Shown here piece after piece: positions 36,147-46,572 of a DNA stretch of 64,000 nucleotides (the stretch's first letter is position 1; every line of letters begins with the position of its first letter). The DNA comes from Maribacter arcticus (GTDB lineage Bacteria; Bacteroidota; Bacteroidia; Flavobacteriales; Flavobacteriaceae), in assembly GCF_900167935.1 (NCBI RefSeq), contig NZ_FUYL01000003.1, forward strand, positions 124,001-188,000, written 5' to 3'. The translations under genes and the position numbers were made by a program. The notes under the pieces were generated by a model, which was given only the letters and a program-made list of their open reading frames with translations, made no database searches and was not told the DNA's origin.

Positions 36147-36971
36147 ATGGCAAAGATTACAGCCGCAGAAGTTAATAGATTAAGAAAAACGACGGGTGCA
36201 GGAATGATGGATTGCAAAAATGCTTTAGTTGAAGCTGAAGGCGATTTTGAAACTGCAATTGAAGTTCTTCGTAAAAAAGGTCAAAAAGTAGCAGCAAAAA
36301 GAGCCGATAGAGATTCTTCTGAAGGTGCTGCTATCGCTAAAGTAAATGATGCTCATACAACTGGTGTTATCATTTCACTTAATTGCGAGACTGATTTCGT
36401 AGCTAAAAACGAAACTTTTGTAACGTTAGCAACTGAATTAGCAGATTTAGCAATCAATTATGATTCTAAAGATGCATTCTTAGCCGCCGATTACAAAGGT
36501 ATGACTGTTCAAGAAAAACTTATTGAACAAACAGGGGTTATTGGTGAGAAAATTGAAATCGGAGGTTTTGAAACATTAAGTGCTCCTTTTGTAGGTTCAT
36601 ACATTCATGCAGGAAATAAAATTGCTGTTCTAACAGGACTTTCAGCTGCGGTTGATGGTGCAGAAGAAGTTGCAAAAGATGTTTCTATGCAAGCTGCAGC
36701 TATGAACCCAGTTGCACTGAATGAAGATGGTGTTGATCAATCGGTAATCGATAAAGAAATTGAAATTGCAAAAGATCAATTACGTCAAGAAGGTAAGCCA
36801 GAAGAAATGCTAGACAATATCGCAAAAGGTAAATTAAAGCGTTTCTTTAAAGACAACACCTTGATTAATCAAGATTTCATTAAAGATAGCAAACAAAGTG
36901 TTTCTCAATACGTAAAATCAGTTGATTCTAAATTAGAAGTAACAGGATTTAAGAGAGTTGCATTAGGTTAA
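36147..36971 (+). CDS. tsf: Translation elongation factor Ts
   Basis: EF-Ts is the nucleotide exchange factor for EF-Tu. The 274-residue protein opens with the UBA-like domain, including EVNRLRKTTGAGMMDCKNAL and IEVLRKKGQKVAAKRADR, and continues with SLNCETDFVAKN and the dimerisation core (ISMQAA-like VSMQAAAMNPVAL). The length is normal for the phylum. It is the second gene of the rpsB-tsf unit and is followed by a strong terminator. Confidence 0.98.
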   Translation: MAKITAAEVNRLRKTTGAGMMDCKNALVEAEGDFETAIEVLRKKGQKVAAKRADRDSSEGAAIAKVNDAHTTGVIISLNCETDFVAKNETFVTLATELADLAINYDSKDAFLAADYKGMTVQEKLIEQTGVIGEKIEIGGFETLSAPFVGSYIHAGNKIAVLTGLSAAVDGAEEVAKDVSMQAAAMNPVALNEDGVDQSVIDKEIEIAKDQLRQEGKPEEMLDNIAKGKLKRFFKDNTLINQDFIKDSKQSVSQYVKSVDSKLEVTGFKRVALG

Positions 36972-36994
36972 TTACAGTACAACTAACTCAATAA

Positions 36995-37028
36995 AAAACC
37001 GTCTTACTGTTAAAAGTAGACGGTTTTT
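36995..37028 (+). terminator. Terminator of rpsB-tsf
   Basis: AAACCGTCTTACT pairs with AGTAGACGGTTT (12 pairs, one bulged T), followed by a run of seven T. It starts 24 bases after the tsf stop. Confidence 0.9.
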
Positions 37029-37090
37029 TTATTTACTCCAATTAAACCCTCAGATTATTAAATGTTTAAGCGCTAACATCTAGGATGAAC

Positions 37091-38962
37091 CTAATTTTTT
37101 AGCCATTCATTTCGTAAAGAGATTTCATATTCAGTTGCATCTTTTTCAGAGGTTATTTTTTTGACGACCTTGATAGGAGAACCAACAGGTCCTTCAACGG
37201 TAACAACCTCCCCATTTCTTAGTACAATAACTTCAATAACCTTTTCAGGAGTCCAGCTAAAACTTTCTCCTATAATAGGTCGTAGCGTTTCAATAGTAAT
37301 CTCTTCACCATTAATTGCCTTTAAAACATCACCACCCTTTAATTCTAAATCATTGAAAAAAGAGTTTAATTTAATTCCCTCTCTTATAAAAACCACACTA
37401 TCATTCTCTATATCGATATCAATATACGGCACTTGACCATCAAAAAAGTATCCTGTTTGCTGTTCCACATCCAAGATGTTTAAACCAACCTTTTTCAAAT
37501 AAAGCTCATAATCTATAGGAGTATCGCCAATTACATGATTTTTAAAAAAAACATCTACCTCAGGGAATGTCATTTCTACTATCTCCTTAAACAATATATC
37601 ATCATCGAAAGGAACATTGACTCCGTATTTCTTAGACAACTCCTTCAATAGCCAAAGCACGCCTTTTTCTCCATTACTTTTCTCACGCAACAATAAATCT
37701 AATGACATATTAATTAAAGTACCTTTTTCATAGACGTTAGCATAATTAGCTTCATAAGGTTCCTCTAAAATATTCTTACTCATAATTGTAAAAGACATAT
37801 TATCATCATAAAATTTAGAATTGTCAATCTTCATTAGCATTTTATCATAAAATTCATCTTCTGAAATTAATCCCTGTTGAACCTGAAACAAGTTCGCGAA
37901 GTACTCAGTGGTACCCTCATACATCCATAGATGTTGAGACATTTTAGGGTTATTAAAATTAAAGAATTGTATCTCTTTAGAATGAACCGATAAAGGTGTT
38001 ACTATATGAAAAAATTCATGAGATACGACATCAACCATAGCCTCCTCCAACCTTTCAATTGGCATGGCCTCAGGCAAAACAACAACAGTAGATGTATGGT
38101 GTTCTAAAGCTCCAAATCCACGGGCATCAGGCACATTTACATCTGATAGATACAACAAAATATTATATTCTTTGGTAGTGTCTACATCACCCAAATATTT
38201 CTTTTGAGCACCCATCATTGAAACCATCCTTTCCTTTAAATCTGCTGCTTTATAAACTCCATTAGGAGAAAAAAGACTTAGCCTAACGGTTATCCCATTA
38301 ATTTCAAAAGCCTCAGTGTTAGGCCTAGCGTACATAATTGGGTTATCTATCACATCAAAATATCGTTTAGCCATGAAACCATCCCAAAGTGCATCAGGTT
38401 TTCTGTTCGGTTCTAGAGATAAGGACGTAGTAGCAATTAGTGCTTCAGGTTTATGTACTAAGATATTATAAGGTCTTTCTTTAAAACCATCAAAATAACC
38501 AACAAATCCATGTAGATTAAGCATAAAATTGCTGCCTTTAGAAATATTGGTGCCAGCTGGTGAGAATACAGCATCAGCAACTTCGTTTTCAGTGTCATAC
38601 GTATCATTCACCAAATACTCAATCTTATCCAGTTGAACTCCATTCGAAATACTCCACGAATTATCATCAAGATTAACAACCTCAAGTTCATTCCCTTTAT
38701 AATCTAGTGCCTTAAAATCTTGAATATACTTACCGTAATTATCAGAACTATAAGTACCAGGTACGGTTTTAGGTATTCTAAACAATACCGTTTCAGTTGT
38801 AAAAGCCATAGGATTAATTTCAACCCTAACAAGATCATCAACAACATTGACCAAATCTATCGTAGTTAAAATCGGGCTATTATCATCCGACAACAATGAT
38901 TTGCCTGTTCCGCATGCATTAAACAGCACAGCTAGAGCAAAGACAATTATTATTTTTCTCAT
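37091..38962 (-). CDS. M61-family metallopeptidase lipoprotein with PDZ-like domain
   Basis: A 623-residue lipoprotein peptidase of the M61 (glycyl aminopeptidase) family. The signal peptide ends in FNAC (Cys17). An N-terminal beta domain (about 30-230) precedes the catalytic gluzincin domain with HEFFH at 315-319 and a downstream Glu candidate in MYEGTTEYFANL. A PDZ-like domain near 500-590 contains LKGGDVLKAINGEEI. Family members cut N-terminal Gly or Ala from peptides; location is likely the periplasm or outer membrane. It is a single gene convergent with tsf. Zinc ligands are all present. Confidence 0.9.
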   Translation of the reverse strand: MRKIIIVFALAVLFNACGTGKSLLSDDNSPILTTIDLVNVVDDLVRVEINPMAFTTETVLFRIPKTVPGTYSSDNYGKYIQDFKALDYKGNELEVVNLDDNSWSISNGVQLDKIEYLVNDTYDTENEVADAVFSPAGTNISKGSNFMLNLHGFVGYFDGFKERPYNILVHKPEALIATTSLSLEPNRKPDALWDGFMAKRYFDVIDNPIMYARPNTEAFEINGITVRLSLFSPNGVYKAADLKERMVSMMGAQKKYLGDVDTTKEYNILLYLSDVNVPDARGFGALEHHTSTVVVLPEAMPIERLEEAMVDVVSHEFFHIVTPLSVHSKEIQFFNFNNPKMSQHLWMYEGTTEYFANLFQVQQGLISEDEFYDKMLMKIDNSKFYDDNMSFTIMSKNILEEPYEANYANVYEKGTLINMSLDLLLREKSNGEKGVLWLLKELSKKYGVNVPFDDDILFKEIVEMTFPEVDVFFKNHVIGDTPIDYELYLKKVGLNILDVEQQTGYFFDGQVPYIDIDIENDSVVFIREGIKLNSFFNDLELKGGDVLKAINGEEITIETLRPIIGESFSWTPEKVIEVIVLRNGEVVTVEGPVGSPIKVVKKITSEKDATEYEISLRNEWLKN

Positions 38963-39086
38963 AATTAATAACTTATTTACCTGTTAATTTAAGGATTCCA
39001 AAGATATATAATCTACGATATACCATTCAGAAAGAATTATGTTTTGCTTCCAAGAAATATTGACCACCCCCATCGAATATTTTCAT

Positions 39087-39094
39087 TATTTTTG
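39087..39094 (+). promoter_or_regulatory. Candidate -7 box of pyrH
   Basis: TATTTTTG matches TAnnTTTG and lies 20 bases before the pyrH ATG. The nearest TTG upstream is 24 bases away, longer than usual, so the -33 element is doubtful. Confidence 0.5.
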
Positions 39095-39114
39095 ATGGCA
39101 AATAAAAAATTAAG

Positions 39115-39822
39115 ATGCACTACAAAAGAATTCTTCTAAAATTAAGTGGCGAAGCCCTAATGGGTGAAAAGCAATATGGCATTGATTCTAACAGACTTAA
39201 TGAATATGCAGAAGAGATTAAAGAAGTAGTAGAAAAAGGCATTGAAATAGCTATTGTAATTGGTGGGGGTAATATTTTTCGAGGATTAGCAGGTGCTGCA
39301 ACAGGAATGGATAGAGTACAAGCTGATCACATGGGAATGCTAGCCACCGTTATTAACGGCCTAGCTTTACAGAGCGCTTTAGAAATGAACGGTGTACAAA
39401 CAAGATTGCAATCAGCGATTAAAATCAATGAAGTTGCTGAACCTTTTATACGTAGAAGAGCAATGAGACATCTTGAAAAAGGTAGAGTTGTAATATTTGG
39501 TGGTGGAACTGGAAACCCTTATTTTACTACAGATTCTGCTGCTGTTTTAAGAGCTATTGAAATAGAAGCTGATGTAATTTTAAAAGGCACTCGCGTTGAT
39601 GGTATATATACAGCTGATCCTGAAAAGGATAAAAATGCCACTAAATTTGATTCAATAACTTTTCATGATGTTCTTAAGAAAGGATTGAAAGTTATGGATA
39701 CGACCGCTTTTACATTAAGTCAAGAAAATGAACTACCAATCGTAGTTTTTGATATGAACAAAAAAGGAAACTTACTTAAAATTGTTGACGGCCAAACCAT
39801 TGGCACTACCGTCAACGTGTAA
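39115..39822 (+). CDS. pyrH: UMP kinase
   Basis: PyrH converts UMP to UDP in pyrimidine nucleotide synthesis. The 235-residue protein is of the amino-acid-kinase fold with family motifs [43 protein letters not shown] and [17 protein letters not shown]. Length is standard. It is followed 43 bases later by frr, a near-universal pairing linking nucleotide supply and translation genes. Confidence 0.98.
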   Translation: MHYKRILLKLSGEALMGEKQYGIDSNRLNEYAEEIKEVVEKGIEIAIVIGGGNIFRGLAGAATGMDRVQADHMGMLATVINGLALQSALEMNGVQTRLQSAIKINEVAEPFIRRRAMRHLEKGRVVIFGGGTGNPYFTTDSAAVLRAIEIEADVILKGTRVDGIYTADPEKDKNATKFDSITFHDVLKKGLKVMDTTAFTLSQENELPIVVFDMNKKGNLLKIVDGQTIGTTVNV

Positions 39823-39865
39823 TTTTGGTACAGTTTATGTTTTGAGAAAGTAATATTATTGTTTT

Positions 39866-40420
39866 ATGAACGAAGAAGTACAATTTGTTTTAGACTCAAC
39901 AAAAGAAGGAATGGATGCTGCAATGGCCCATTTAGAGCGTGAATTTTTAAAAATTAGAGCAGGAAAAGCTAGCCCTGCCATGTTATCATCTATACTAGTT
40001 GATTATTATGGCTCGCAAACACCTTTATCACAAGTAGCCAATGTTAACACTCCCGATGGTCGTACTATTTCTGTACAACCATGGGAAAAAGGAATGCTTC
40101 AAGAGATTGAAAAAGCAATCATGAATGCCAACCTGGGCTTCAACCCTATGAACAATGGTGATTTAATTATTATAAATGTTCCGCCACTTACAGAGGAAAG
40201 AAGAATACAACTTACAAAACAAGCTAAAGCAGAGGCAGAACACGCTAAAGTAGGCGTACGTAGCGCTAGGCAAGATGCAAATAAAGAAATTAAAGATCTT
40301 GATATCTCAGAAGACCTTCAGAAGAATGCCACTGCAGATGTTCAAGATATAACTGATGTTTACACAAAAAAGATTGATGACTTTCTTGCGAAGAAAGAAG
40401 CAGAAATCATGAAAGTATAG
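39866..40420 (+). CDS. frr: Ribosome recycling factor
   Basis: RRF splits post-termination ribosomes together with EF-G. The 184-residue protein is the expected length and carries ALAHLEREFLKIRAGKASPAMLSS-like features, in this copy AMAHLEREFLKIRAG, then VNTPDGRTISVQPWEKGML, INVPPLTEERR and a C-terminal helix with KKIDDFLAKKEAEIM. It forms a two-gene unit with pyrH, ending at a clear terminator. Confidence 0.98.
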   Translation: MNEEVQFVLDSTKEGMDAAMAHLEREFLKIRAGKASPAMLSSILVDYYGSQTPLSQVANVNTPDGRTISVQPWEKGMLQEIEKAIMNANLGFNPMNNGDLIIINVPPLTEERRIQLTKQAKAEAEHAKVGVRSARQDANKEIKDLDISEDLQKNATADVQDITDVYTKKIDDFLAKKEAEIMKV

Positions 40421-40446
40421 TTTTAACCCATTCGTTAAAAAGACCA

Positions 40447-40473
40447 AGCTACCTTAAATCGGTAGCTTTTTTT
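40447..40473 (+). terminator. Terminator of pyrH-frr
   Basis: AGCTACC pairs with GGTAGCT around a seven-base loop and is followed by a run of seven T. It starts 26 bases after the frr stop. Confidence 0.9.
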
Positions 40474-40525
40474 ATTTACAGTTAATTTTAAACTTTTCTA
40501 TTTAGGAACAAATGCACCTATTGGT

Positions 40526-40533
40526 TACCTTTG
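40526..40533 (+). promoter_or_regulatory. Candidate -7 box of the MMPL exporter gene
   Basis: TACCTTTG, a full match to TAnnTTTG. It overlaps the in-frame TTG at 40531, so transcription would start after that codon; this favours translation from the ATG at 40552. Confidence 0.55.
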
Positions 40534-40551
40534 ACACCTGCAAAAACAGTT

Positions 40552-42939
40552 ATGGTAGCTAAACTTACTAAAGGATTTTGGCCTAAAACGGCAAACATTA
40601 TTCTGCGAAACAGAATCCTAATCATTTTTCTCATTGTTGGATTTACAATTTTCATGGCCATGCAGTGGCAATATATGCGATTTTCAAGTTCGCAAACCAA
40701 CCTATTGCCCGATGACCATCCAGTAAACCAAGAATATCAAGATTTTCTTAGCAAGTTCGGGGAAGAAGGCAATGCCGTTGTTTTTGCTATTCGCGATAGT
40801 GCTCTTTTTAATCCAGTCAATTTCAATAGATGGAACAAACTTAGTAAGCAATTAGCTGCATTTCCTGAAGTAGATTTTGTACTCTCAACTGACAATTTAC
40901 AAGAACTGATTAAGGATAATGAGAAGCAAGAATTTAAAATGCGCCCGTTAATTACGGGAGAACTAAATTCTCAAAAAGAAATTGACAGCGTTACCAACCA
41001 TTTATTCAACAATCTTCCTTTTTATGAAAATCTTCTATATAATAAGGAAAGTAAAACAATACGAACCATTGTAAATCTAGATAAGGATATTGTAAACACT
41101 TCAGTCAGAAAAGACTTTATTCTACAAGATTTAAATACGTTAGTCACAAATTTTGAAAAAGAAACAAATTTAGATGTTCACATTTCTGGCATGCCGTATG
41201 TTAGAACCATGAATTCCCAGAATATTATCGATGAAATCGGTAAATTTATTCTAGCCGCTCTTGGTGTTACTTCATTAATCTTTTTCTTTTTCTTTAGAAG
41301 TATTCGAGCTACAGTAATATCTATGTGTGTAGTAATTATTGGCGTAATGTGGGCCTTTGGCCTTCTTGGCTTGCTGCAATATGAAATTACGGTACTTACC
41401 GCCCTTATTCCACCATTAATTATAGTTATTGGTATTCCGAACTGTATTTTTTTAATAAATAAGTACCAACAAGAGGTTAAAAAGCATGGTAATCAAGCTT
41501 TATCATTACAGCGAGTTATTTCCAAAATCGGAAATGCCACTTTAATGACAAATATTACAACAGCCTCTGGGTTTGCTACTTTTATAATTACTGACAGTAA
41601 GCTTTTAAAAGAATTTGGCATCGTTGCTTCTATCAACATCATAGGCATATTTGTTCTTTCTTTACTAATCATTCCCATAGCATATAGTTTTATGCCTTTA
41701 CCTAAAACCAAACATTTAAAACACTTAAACAAAAAGTGGATTGACGCTTTTGTTAGTTGGATGGAACGCATTGTAAGGCATAGAAGAATATCTGTTTATA
41801 TTGTTTCCATTGCCTTATTGGTCATAAGTATTATAGGTATTTATCAAATTAAAATATCTGGAAGTCCGATTGAGGATATGCCTAAAAATGCCGAGTTTTT
41901 TCATGACATAAGATTTTTCGAAAAAGAATTTAAAGGGATTATGCCAGTTGAAATAGTGGTGGACACAAAAACACCTAAAGGGGTTTTAAAACCAGCTACC
42001 CTAAAACGAATGAATCAACTAGGGGAAGTTATTGAAGATATACCAGAACTTTCTTCACCAGTTTCAGTGGTTAATTTAGTGAAGTATTCTAAACAGGCTT
42101 TTTATAATGGCCTACCAAAATATTATCAATTACCGACAAGTCAAGAGAATACTTTCATTATGGATGTTGCAAGAAAATCTTCTAACAACAGCGACCTATT
42201 GAAAACGTTTGTAGACAGTACTGGACAAACTGCAAGGATAACGACTTTCATGCGAGATGTAAATACTACCCGTATGGAACAGATTGAAGAGCGCCTGACG
42301 GAGCATATCTCCAAAATATTCCCAGCCGAACGCTACAATGTCTATATGACCGGTAGCGCACTCTTATTCTTAAAAGGAACAAAGTACTTGGTTAAAAATC
42401 TAATAATGTCCCTCGCATTGGCTATTGGCTTAATTGCTCTTTTCATGGCCTACCTTTTTAGGTCTTTTAGAATGATTATCATTTCCCTGATTCCAAATTT
42501 ATTACCCTTGGTAATTACCGCAGGTATTATGGGCTTTGTTGGAGTACCTATAAAACCATCTACAATTTTAGTATTCAGTATTGCATTCGGAATTTCAGTG
42601 GATGATACTATACATTTCTTAGCGAAGTATAGGCAAGAATTAACAGCGAACAATTGGCGAATTGAAAAATCGGTATACAATGCCTTACGTGAAACTGGCG
42701 TAAGTATGTTCTATACATCAATAGTTTTGTTTTTCGGATTTTCGGTCTTTGTTATTTCTAACTTCGGAGGTACGGTTGCTCTAGGCTCATTGGTTTCCGC
42801 AACACTGCTTCTTGCAATGCTTGCGAACCTTATTCTTTTACCTTCATTATTGTTATCATTAGAAAAAAGTATAGCCAACAAGCAAACACTTAAAAAACCA
42901 CAGATAGACATACTGCCACAAGATGAAAATAACAATTAA
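40552..42939 (+). CDS. RND-superfamily exporter (MMPL type)
   Basis: A 795-residue proton-driven exporter of the RND superfamily, MMPL-like, built from two repeats. Each has one helix, a large periplasmic domain and five more helices: repeat one helices near residues 20-40 and 230-390, repeat two near 410-435 and 610-770. A late transmembrane segment carries GISVDDTIHF, the acidic pair expected for proton coupling. Related proteins export lipids or act in hopanoid and wax transport; the cargo here is unknown. I use the ATG at 40552; the longer frame opens with TTG inside the promoter box. It follows the frr terminator as a single gene. Confidence 0.88.
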   Translation: MVAKLTKGFWPKTANIILRNRILIIFLIVGFTIFMAMQWQYMRFSSSQTNLLPDDHPVNQEYQDFLSKFGEEGNAVVFAIRDSALFNPVNFNRWNKLSKQLAAFPEVDFVLSTDNLQELIKDNEKQEFKMRPLITGELNSQKEIDSVTNHLFNNLPFYENLLYNKESKTIRTIVNLDKDIVNTSVRKDFILQDLNTLVTNFEKETNLDVHISGMPYVRTMNSQNIIDEIGKFILAALGVTSLIFFFFFRSIRATVISMCVVIIGVMWAFGLLGLLQYEITVLTALIPPLIIVIGIPNCIFLINKYQQEVKKHGNQALSLQRVISKIGNATLMTNITTASGFATFIITDSKLLKEFGIVASINIIGIFVLSLLIIPIAYSFMPLPKTKHLKHLNKKWIDAFVSWMERIVRHRRISVYIVSIALLVISIIGIYQIKISGSPIEDMPKNAEFFHDIRFFEKEFKGIMPVEIVVDTKTPKGVLKPATLKRMNQLGEVIEDIPELSSPVSVVNLVKYSKQAFYNGLPKYYQLPTSQENTFIMDVARKSSNNSDLLKTFVDSTGQTARITTFMRDVNTTRMEQIEERLTEHISKIFPAERYNVYMTGSALLFLKGTKYLVKNLIMSLALAIGLIALFMAYLFRSFRMIIISLIPNLLPLVITAGIMGFVGVPIKPSTILVFSIAFGISVDDTIHFLAKYRQELTANNWRIEKSVYNALRETGVSMFYTSIVLFFGFSVFVISNFGGTVALGSLVSATLLLAMLANLILLPSLLLSLEKSIANKQTLKKPQIDILPQDENNN

Positions 42940-43003
42940 TTGAAATTCATTTAGGTCATTGTTTTATATCATAACATAAGTCAATTATTTTTTAACAAAA
43001 TCC

Positions 43004-43011
43004 TATCTTTG
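43004..43011 (+). promoter_or_regulatory. Candidate -7 box of asnS
   Basis: TATCTTTG, a full match to TAnnTTTG, 27 bases before the asnS ATG. No TTG at the usual spacing. The box could also drive rpoN and the membrane protein gene behind asnS. Confidence 0.55.
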
Positions 43012-43037
43012 ACGTTTTAATTTTCAATTCAACAAGC

Positions 43038-44471
43038 ATGCGTTCAGCTACTATAAAAGAACTTTTATTAAGTAAAAATTTACTTCAAGAAATCACTATC
43101 AAAGGTTGGGTAAGAACCTTTAGAAGCAATAGGTTCATTGCTTTAAATGATGGCTCAACATTAAACACAATTCAATGTGTGGTAGATTTCGAAAATTTTG
43201 ACGAAGAATTACTGAAAAAAGTAAATACAGGAGCAGCTTTAAAAATTACCGGAACGCTTGTAGAAAGCCAGGGTAAAGGACAATCGGTTGAAATTCAAGT
43301 TTCAGCATTAGAAGTATTAGGTATCGCTGACCCAGAGGAATATCCTATTCAACCTAAAAAACACTCTTTAGAATTTTTAAGAGAAAAAGCGCATTTAAGA
43401 ATTCGTACCAATACGTTTGCAGCAATAATGCGAGTTAGGTCTACCCTATCATTCGCTATTCACAATTATTTTAGAGAAAACGGTTTTAATTATTTTCACG
43501 CTCCCATAATTACAGGTTCAGATGCCGAAGGTGCAGGTGAAATGTTTAGAGTAACAACATTAGACGAAAAAAATCCGCCTTTAACAGAAGACGGATCCGT
43601 AGATTATAAAGAAGATTTCTTCGGAAAAGAAACCAACTTAACCGTTTCAGGGCAATTGGAAGCTGAAGCTTACGCTATGGCTTTAGGCAAGGTATATACT
43701 TTCGGCCCAACATTTAGAGCTGAAAATTCAAATACATCTAGGCATTTAGCAGAGTTTTGGATGATTGAGCCAGAAATGGCTTTTTTTGATTTAGATGCAA
43801 ACATGGATTTAGCTGAAGATTTCATAAAGAATGTTATCTCATACACTTTGACACATTGTCAAGAGGATTTAGAATTTTTAGAAAAAAGATTATTAGACGA
43901 GGAAAAAAGCAAACCACAAGCACAGCGCAGTGATATGCCTTTAATAGAAAAATTAAAATTTGTTGTTGATAATAATTTCAAGAGAGTAAGTTACACAGAG
44001 GCAATCGATATTCTTAAAAACTGCAAGCCGAACAAAAAGAAACAATTTAAATATCCTATTGAAGAATGGGGTACCGACCTACAAAGTGAGCATGAGCGTT
44101 ATCTTGTTGAGAAACATTTTAATTGTCCGGTGATTTTATTTGATTATCCTGCAAAAATTAAGGCTTTCTATATGCGTTTAAATGAAGACGGTAAAACCGT
44201 TAGAGCTATGGATATTTTATTCCCTGGTATTGGCGAAATAGTTGGAGGCTCGCAAAGAGAAGAACGCTTAGACGTTCTAAAAGAGAAAATCAAAGACTTA
44301 GGTATCGATGAAAAAGAACTTTGGTGGTATTTAGATTTAAGAAAATTCGGCACTGCGGAGCATAGTGGTTTTGGACTTGGATTTGAACGATTAGTTCTTT
44401 TCGCAACAGGCATGGGTAACATTAGAGATGTTATCCCATTTCCTAGAACACCGCAGAATGCAGAATTCTAA
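43038..44471 (+). CDS. asnS: Asparaginyl-tRNA synthetase
   Basis: AsnS charges tRNA-Asn. The 477-residue class II synthetase has an N-terminal OB-fold anticodon-binding domain (about 1-120, [11 protein letters not shown]) and a catalytic domain with motif 2 ([22 protein letters not shown], parts [12 protein letters not shown] and FWMIEPE) and motif 3 ([15 protein letters not shown]). The C-terminus ends in [12 protein letters not shown], characteristic of AsnRS. It starts a run of three genes: asnS, rpoN 38 bases later, and an overlapping membrane protein gene. Confidence 0.98.
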   Translation: MRSATIKELLLSKNLLQEITIKGWVRTFRSNRFIALNDGSTLNTIQCVVDFENFDEELLKKVNTGAALKITGTLVESQGKGQSVEIQVSALEVLGIADPEEYPIQPKKHSLEFLREKAHLRIRTNTFAAIMRVRSTLSFAIHNYFRENGFNYFHAPIITGSDAEGAGEMFRVTTLDEKNPPLTEDGSVDYKEDFFGKETNLTVSGQLEAEAYAMALGKVYTFGPTFRAENSNTSRHLAEFWMIEPEMAFFDLDANMDLAEDFIKNVISYTLTHCQEDLEFLEKRLLDEEKSKPQAQRSDMPLIEKLKFVVDNNFKRVSYTEAIDILKNCKPNKKKQFKYPIEEWGTDLQSEHERYLVEKHFNCPVILFDYPAKIKAFYMRLNEDGKTVRAMDILFPGIGEIVGGSQREERLDVLKEKIKDLGIDEKELWWYLDLRKFGTAEHSGFGLGFERLVLFATGMGNIRDVIPFPRTPQNAEF

Positions 44472-44509
44472 GCGGATTTAGTTACTTTTACAAGTACTAG
44501 AAAAAAGTA

Positions 44510-45967
44510 ATGCTGAAACAACACCTACAATTTAAACTTTCCCAAAAATTATCTCCTCAGCAAATTCAATTGATGAAGCTGATTCAATTGCCAACGCAGG
44601 CCTTTGAACAACGGTTAAAACAAGAATTAGAGGAAAATCCGGCTCTTGAAACGGGAAAGGAAGAATTAGAAACGGCCTCTGATGAGTATGATGATATCTA
44701 TGAAGATGATTCTGATAATGAAACCATCAACACAGAAGACATCAATATCGATGACTATTTAAGTGATGATGAAATACCTGATTATCGCACCAAAGCAAAC
44801 AATTATAGTTCCGATGACGAGGAGAAAAGTGTGCCTTATGCAGCCGGCATATCATTTAATCAATATCTAATAAATCAATTAAATACCTTTTATTTAAGTG
44901 ATGATGAATGGACCATTGCTGAATTTCTAGTTGGTAGCGTAGATGAAAGCGGGTATATCAGAAGACCAATTGCTGATATCATGGATGATTTGGCATTTAC
45001 TCAAAACGTTTATACCGATGAACAAACCATAACGAAAATTCTAGCTATCGTTCAAGACCTAGATCCGCCAGGTGTAGGTGCTCGTTCTTTAGAAGAATGT
45101 TTAATTATTCAATTAGAACGCAAAGAGCTTACCCCAAGTGTAGAATTGGCAACCGCTATTCTGAAAAAATCGTTTGAGCACTTTACCAAAAAGCACTATC
45201 AGAAATTAATTCAAAAACACAATATTTCAGAGACAGAATTAAAAGAAGCTATAAGCGAAATTGAAAAATTAAATCCGAAACCAGGTGGTTCTTATTCAGG
45301 CAACAATAGAATTGTAGAACATGTTGTACCTGATTTTGCCATTCGAATTGTTGAAGGTGAATTAGAATTAACCCTTAATGGCCGTAATGCACCAGAGTTG
45401 CATGTATCAAGAGAATATAGCAACATGCTAAAAGGGTATAAAGAGGCCAAGGACAAGTCTAAATCTCAAAAAGACACAGTAATGTTCATTAAGCAGAAAT
45501 TAGACGCTGCAAAATGGTTTATCGACGCAATAAGACAACGTCAACAAACATTGTTTATTACAATGAATTCTATTATGCATTATCAAAGTGAATATTTTTT
45601 AACTGGCGACGAACGAAACTTGCGCCCTATGATTTTAAAAGATATAGCTGATGAAATTGGAATGGATGTCTCTACTGTATCGAGAGTTGCAAATAGTAAA
45701 TATGTAGATACCCCTTACGGCACAAAATTGATAAAGGAATATTTCTCTGAATCAATGAAAAATGAACAAGGTGAAGACGTATCAACAAAAGAAATAAAAA
45801 AAATTCTAGAAACTGTAATTCAAAACGAAGTAAAAAAGAAGCCTCTAACCGATGATAAGCTTGCAGCTATCTTAAAAGAAAAAGGCTATCCCATTGCCCG
45901 AAGAACTGTTGCTAAATATAGGGAACAGCTTAATATACCTGTTGCCCGAATGAGAAAGGAAATTTAA
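44510..45967 (+). CDS. rpoN: RNA polymerase sigma-54 factor
   Basis: Sigma-54 directs polymerase to -24/-12 promoters that need AAA+ activators. The 485-residue protein shows the Gln/Leu-rich activator region (LQFKLSQKLSPQQIQLMKLIQ, parts KLSQKLSPQQ and IQLMKLIQLP), an acidic spacer (about 50-105), the core-binding domain with LVGSVDESGYI and DLDPPGVGARSLEECL, and the RpoN box ARRTVAKYRE at residues 463-472. All regions are intact. Its TAA overlaps the ATG of the next gene by one base, so the two are coupled. No activator gene is in the window. Confidence 0.97.
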   Translation: MLKQHLQFKLSQKLSPQQIQLMKLIQLPTQAFEQRLKQELEENPALETGKEELETASDEYDDIYEDDSDNETINTEDINIDDYLSDDEIPDYRTKANNYSSDDEEKSVPYAAGISFNQYLINQLNTFYLSDDEWTIAEFLVGSVDESGYIRRPIADIMDDLAFTQNVYTDEQTITKILAIVQDLDPPGVGARSLEECLIIQLERKELTPSVELATAILKKSFEHFTKKHYQKLIQKHNISETELKEAISEIEKLNPKPGGSYSGNNRIVEHVVPDFAIRIVEGELELTLNGRNAPELHVSREYSNMLKGYKEAKDKSKSQKDTVMFIKQKLDAAKWFIDAIRQRQQTLFITMNSIMHYQSEYFLTGDERNLRPMILKDIADEIGMDVSTVSRVANSKYVDTPYGTKLIKEYFSESMKNEQGEDVSTKEIKKILETVIQNEVKKKPLTDDKLAAILKEKGYPIARRTVAKYREQLNIPVARMRKEI

Positions 45968-46572
45968 TGAAGGTTTTTTCAAATTTAATATCATACCTAC
46001 TTCATCCACTTTTCATTACTATTGGAGGTACTATTGCTTATTTCCTAATCACTCCAAAATACACACCTCTAGAAATACAAAGCGCAAGCATATTACCCAT
46101 TTTCATTTTAACCGTCATAATCCCAATTGTGACCTTCTTTATATTGAAAAACGTAGGATTGGTTAATTCAATATTTTTAGAAACGGCAACAGAACGTAAA
46201 TACCCTCTTTACATCCATGCGTCAATACTACTTTTAATCTTATATAAGGTGATACCTAACAATTATGTCAGTGAGCTATACTTTTACTTCACCGGTCTAT
46301 TAGGCGCCACCGTAGCCTGTTTGTTATTGTTGTTATTCAACTTTAAAACAAGTTTACATGCTGTTGGGGTAAGCGGGTTACTTATGTATCTTATCAACCT
46401 AAGTATACATTTCGAAATCAATTTAATAATCGCAATTAGTATTTTCATTGTACTTACAGGTGCTGTTTTAACTGCGCGACTCTATTTAAAAGCACATACT
46501 AGAATAGAACTTATTATTGGTGTTTTTATCGGCCTTATATCTCAGCTGTTAACCGTAAGGTTCTGGCTATAG
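45967..46572 (+). CDS. Polytopic membrane protein, PAP2-like
   Basis: A 201-residue integral membrane protein with about six hydrophobic segments. The order of helices and segments LETATERKYPLY and SLHAVGVSGLLMYLI recall the C-terminal part of PAP2 phosphatase-like membrane proteins, but I cannot point to the complete phosphatase signature, so an activity is not claimed. Its ATG overlaps the rpoN stop by one base (TAATG), which implies translational coupling to sigma-54. Its 3' end overlaps that of the convergent barrel gene by six bases. Confidence 0.65.
   Translation: MKVFSNLISYLLHPLFITIGGTIAYFLITPKYTPLEIQSASILPIFILTVIIPIVTFFILKNVGLVNSIFLETATERKYPLYIHASILLLILYKVIPNNYVSELYFYFTGLLGATVACLLLLLFNFKTSLHAVGVSGLLMYLINLSIHFEINLIIAISIFIVLTGAVLTARLYLKAHTRIELIIGVFIGLISQLLTVRFWL

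Noticed and set aside
40531-40551. TTG start seven codons before the exporter ATG
   Set aside because: It falls inside the TACCTTTG promoter box, so it would not be in the transcript.
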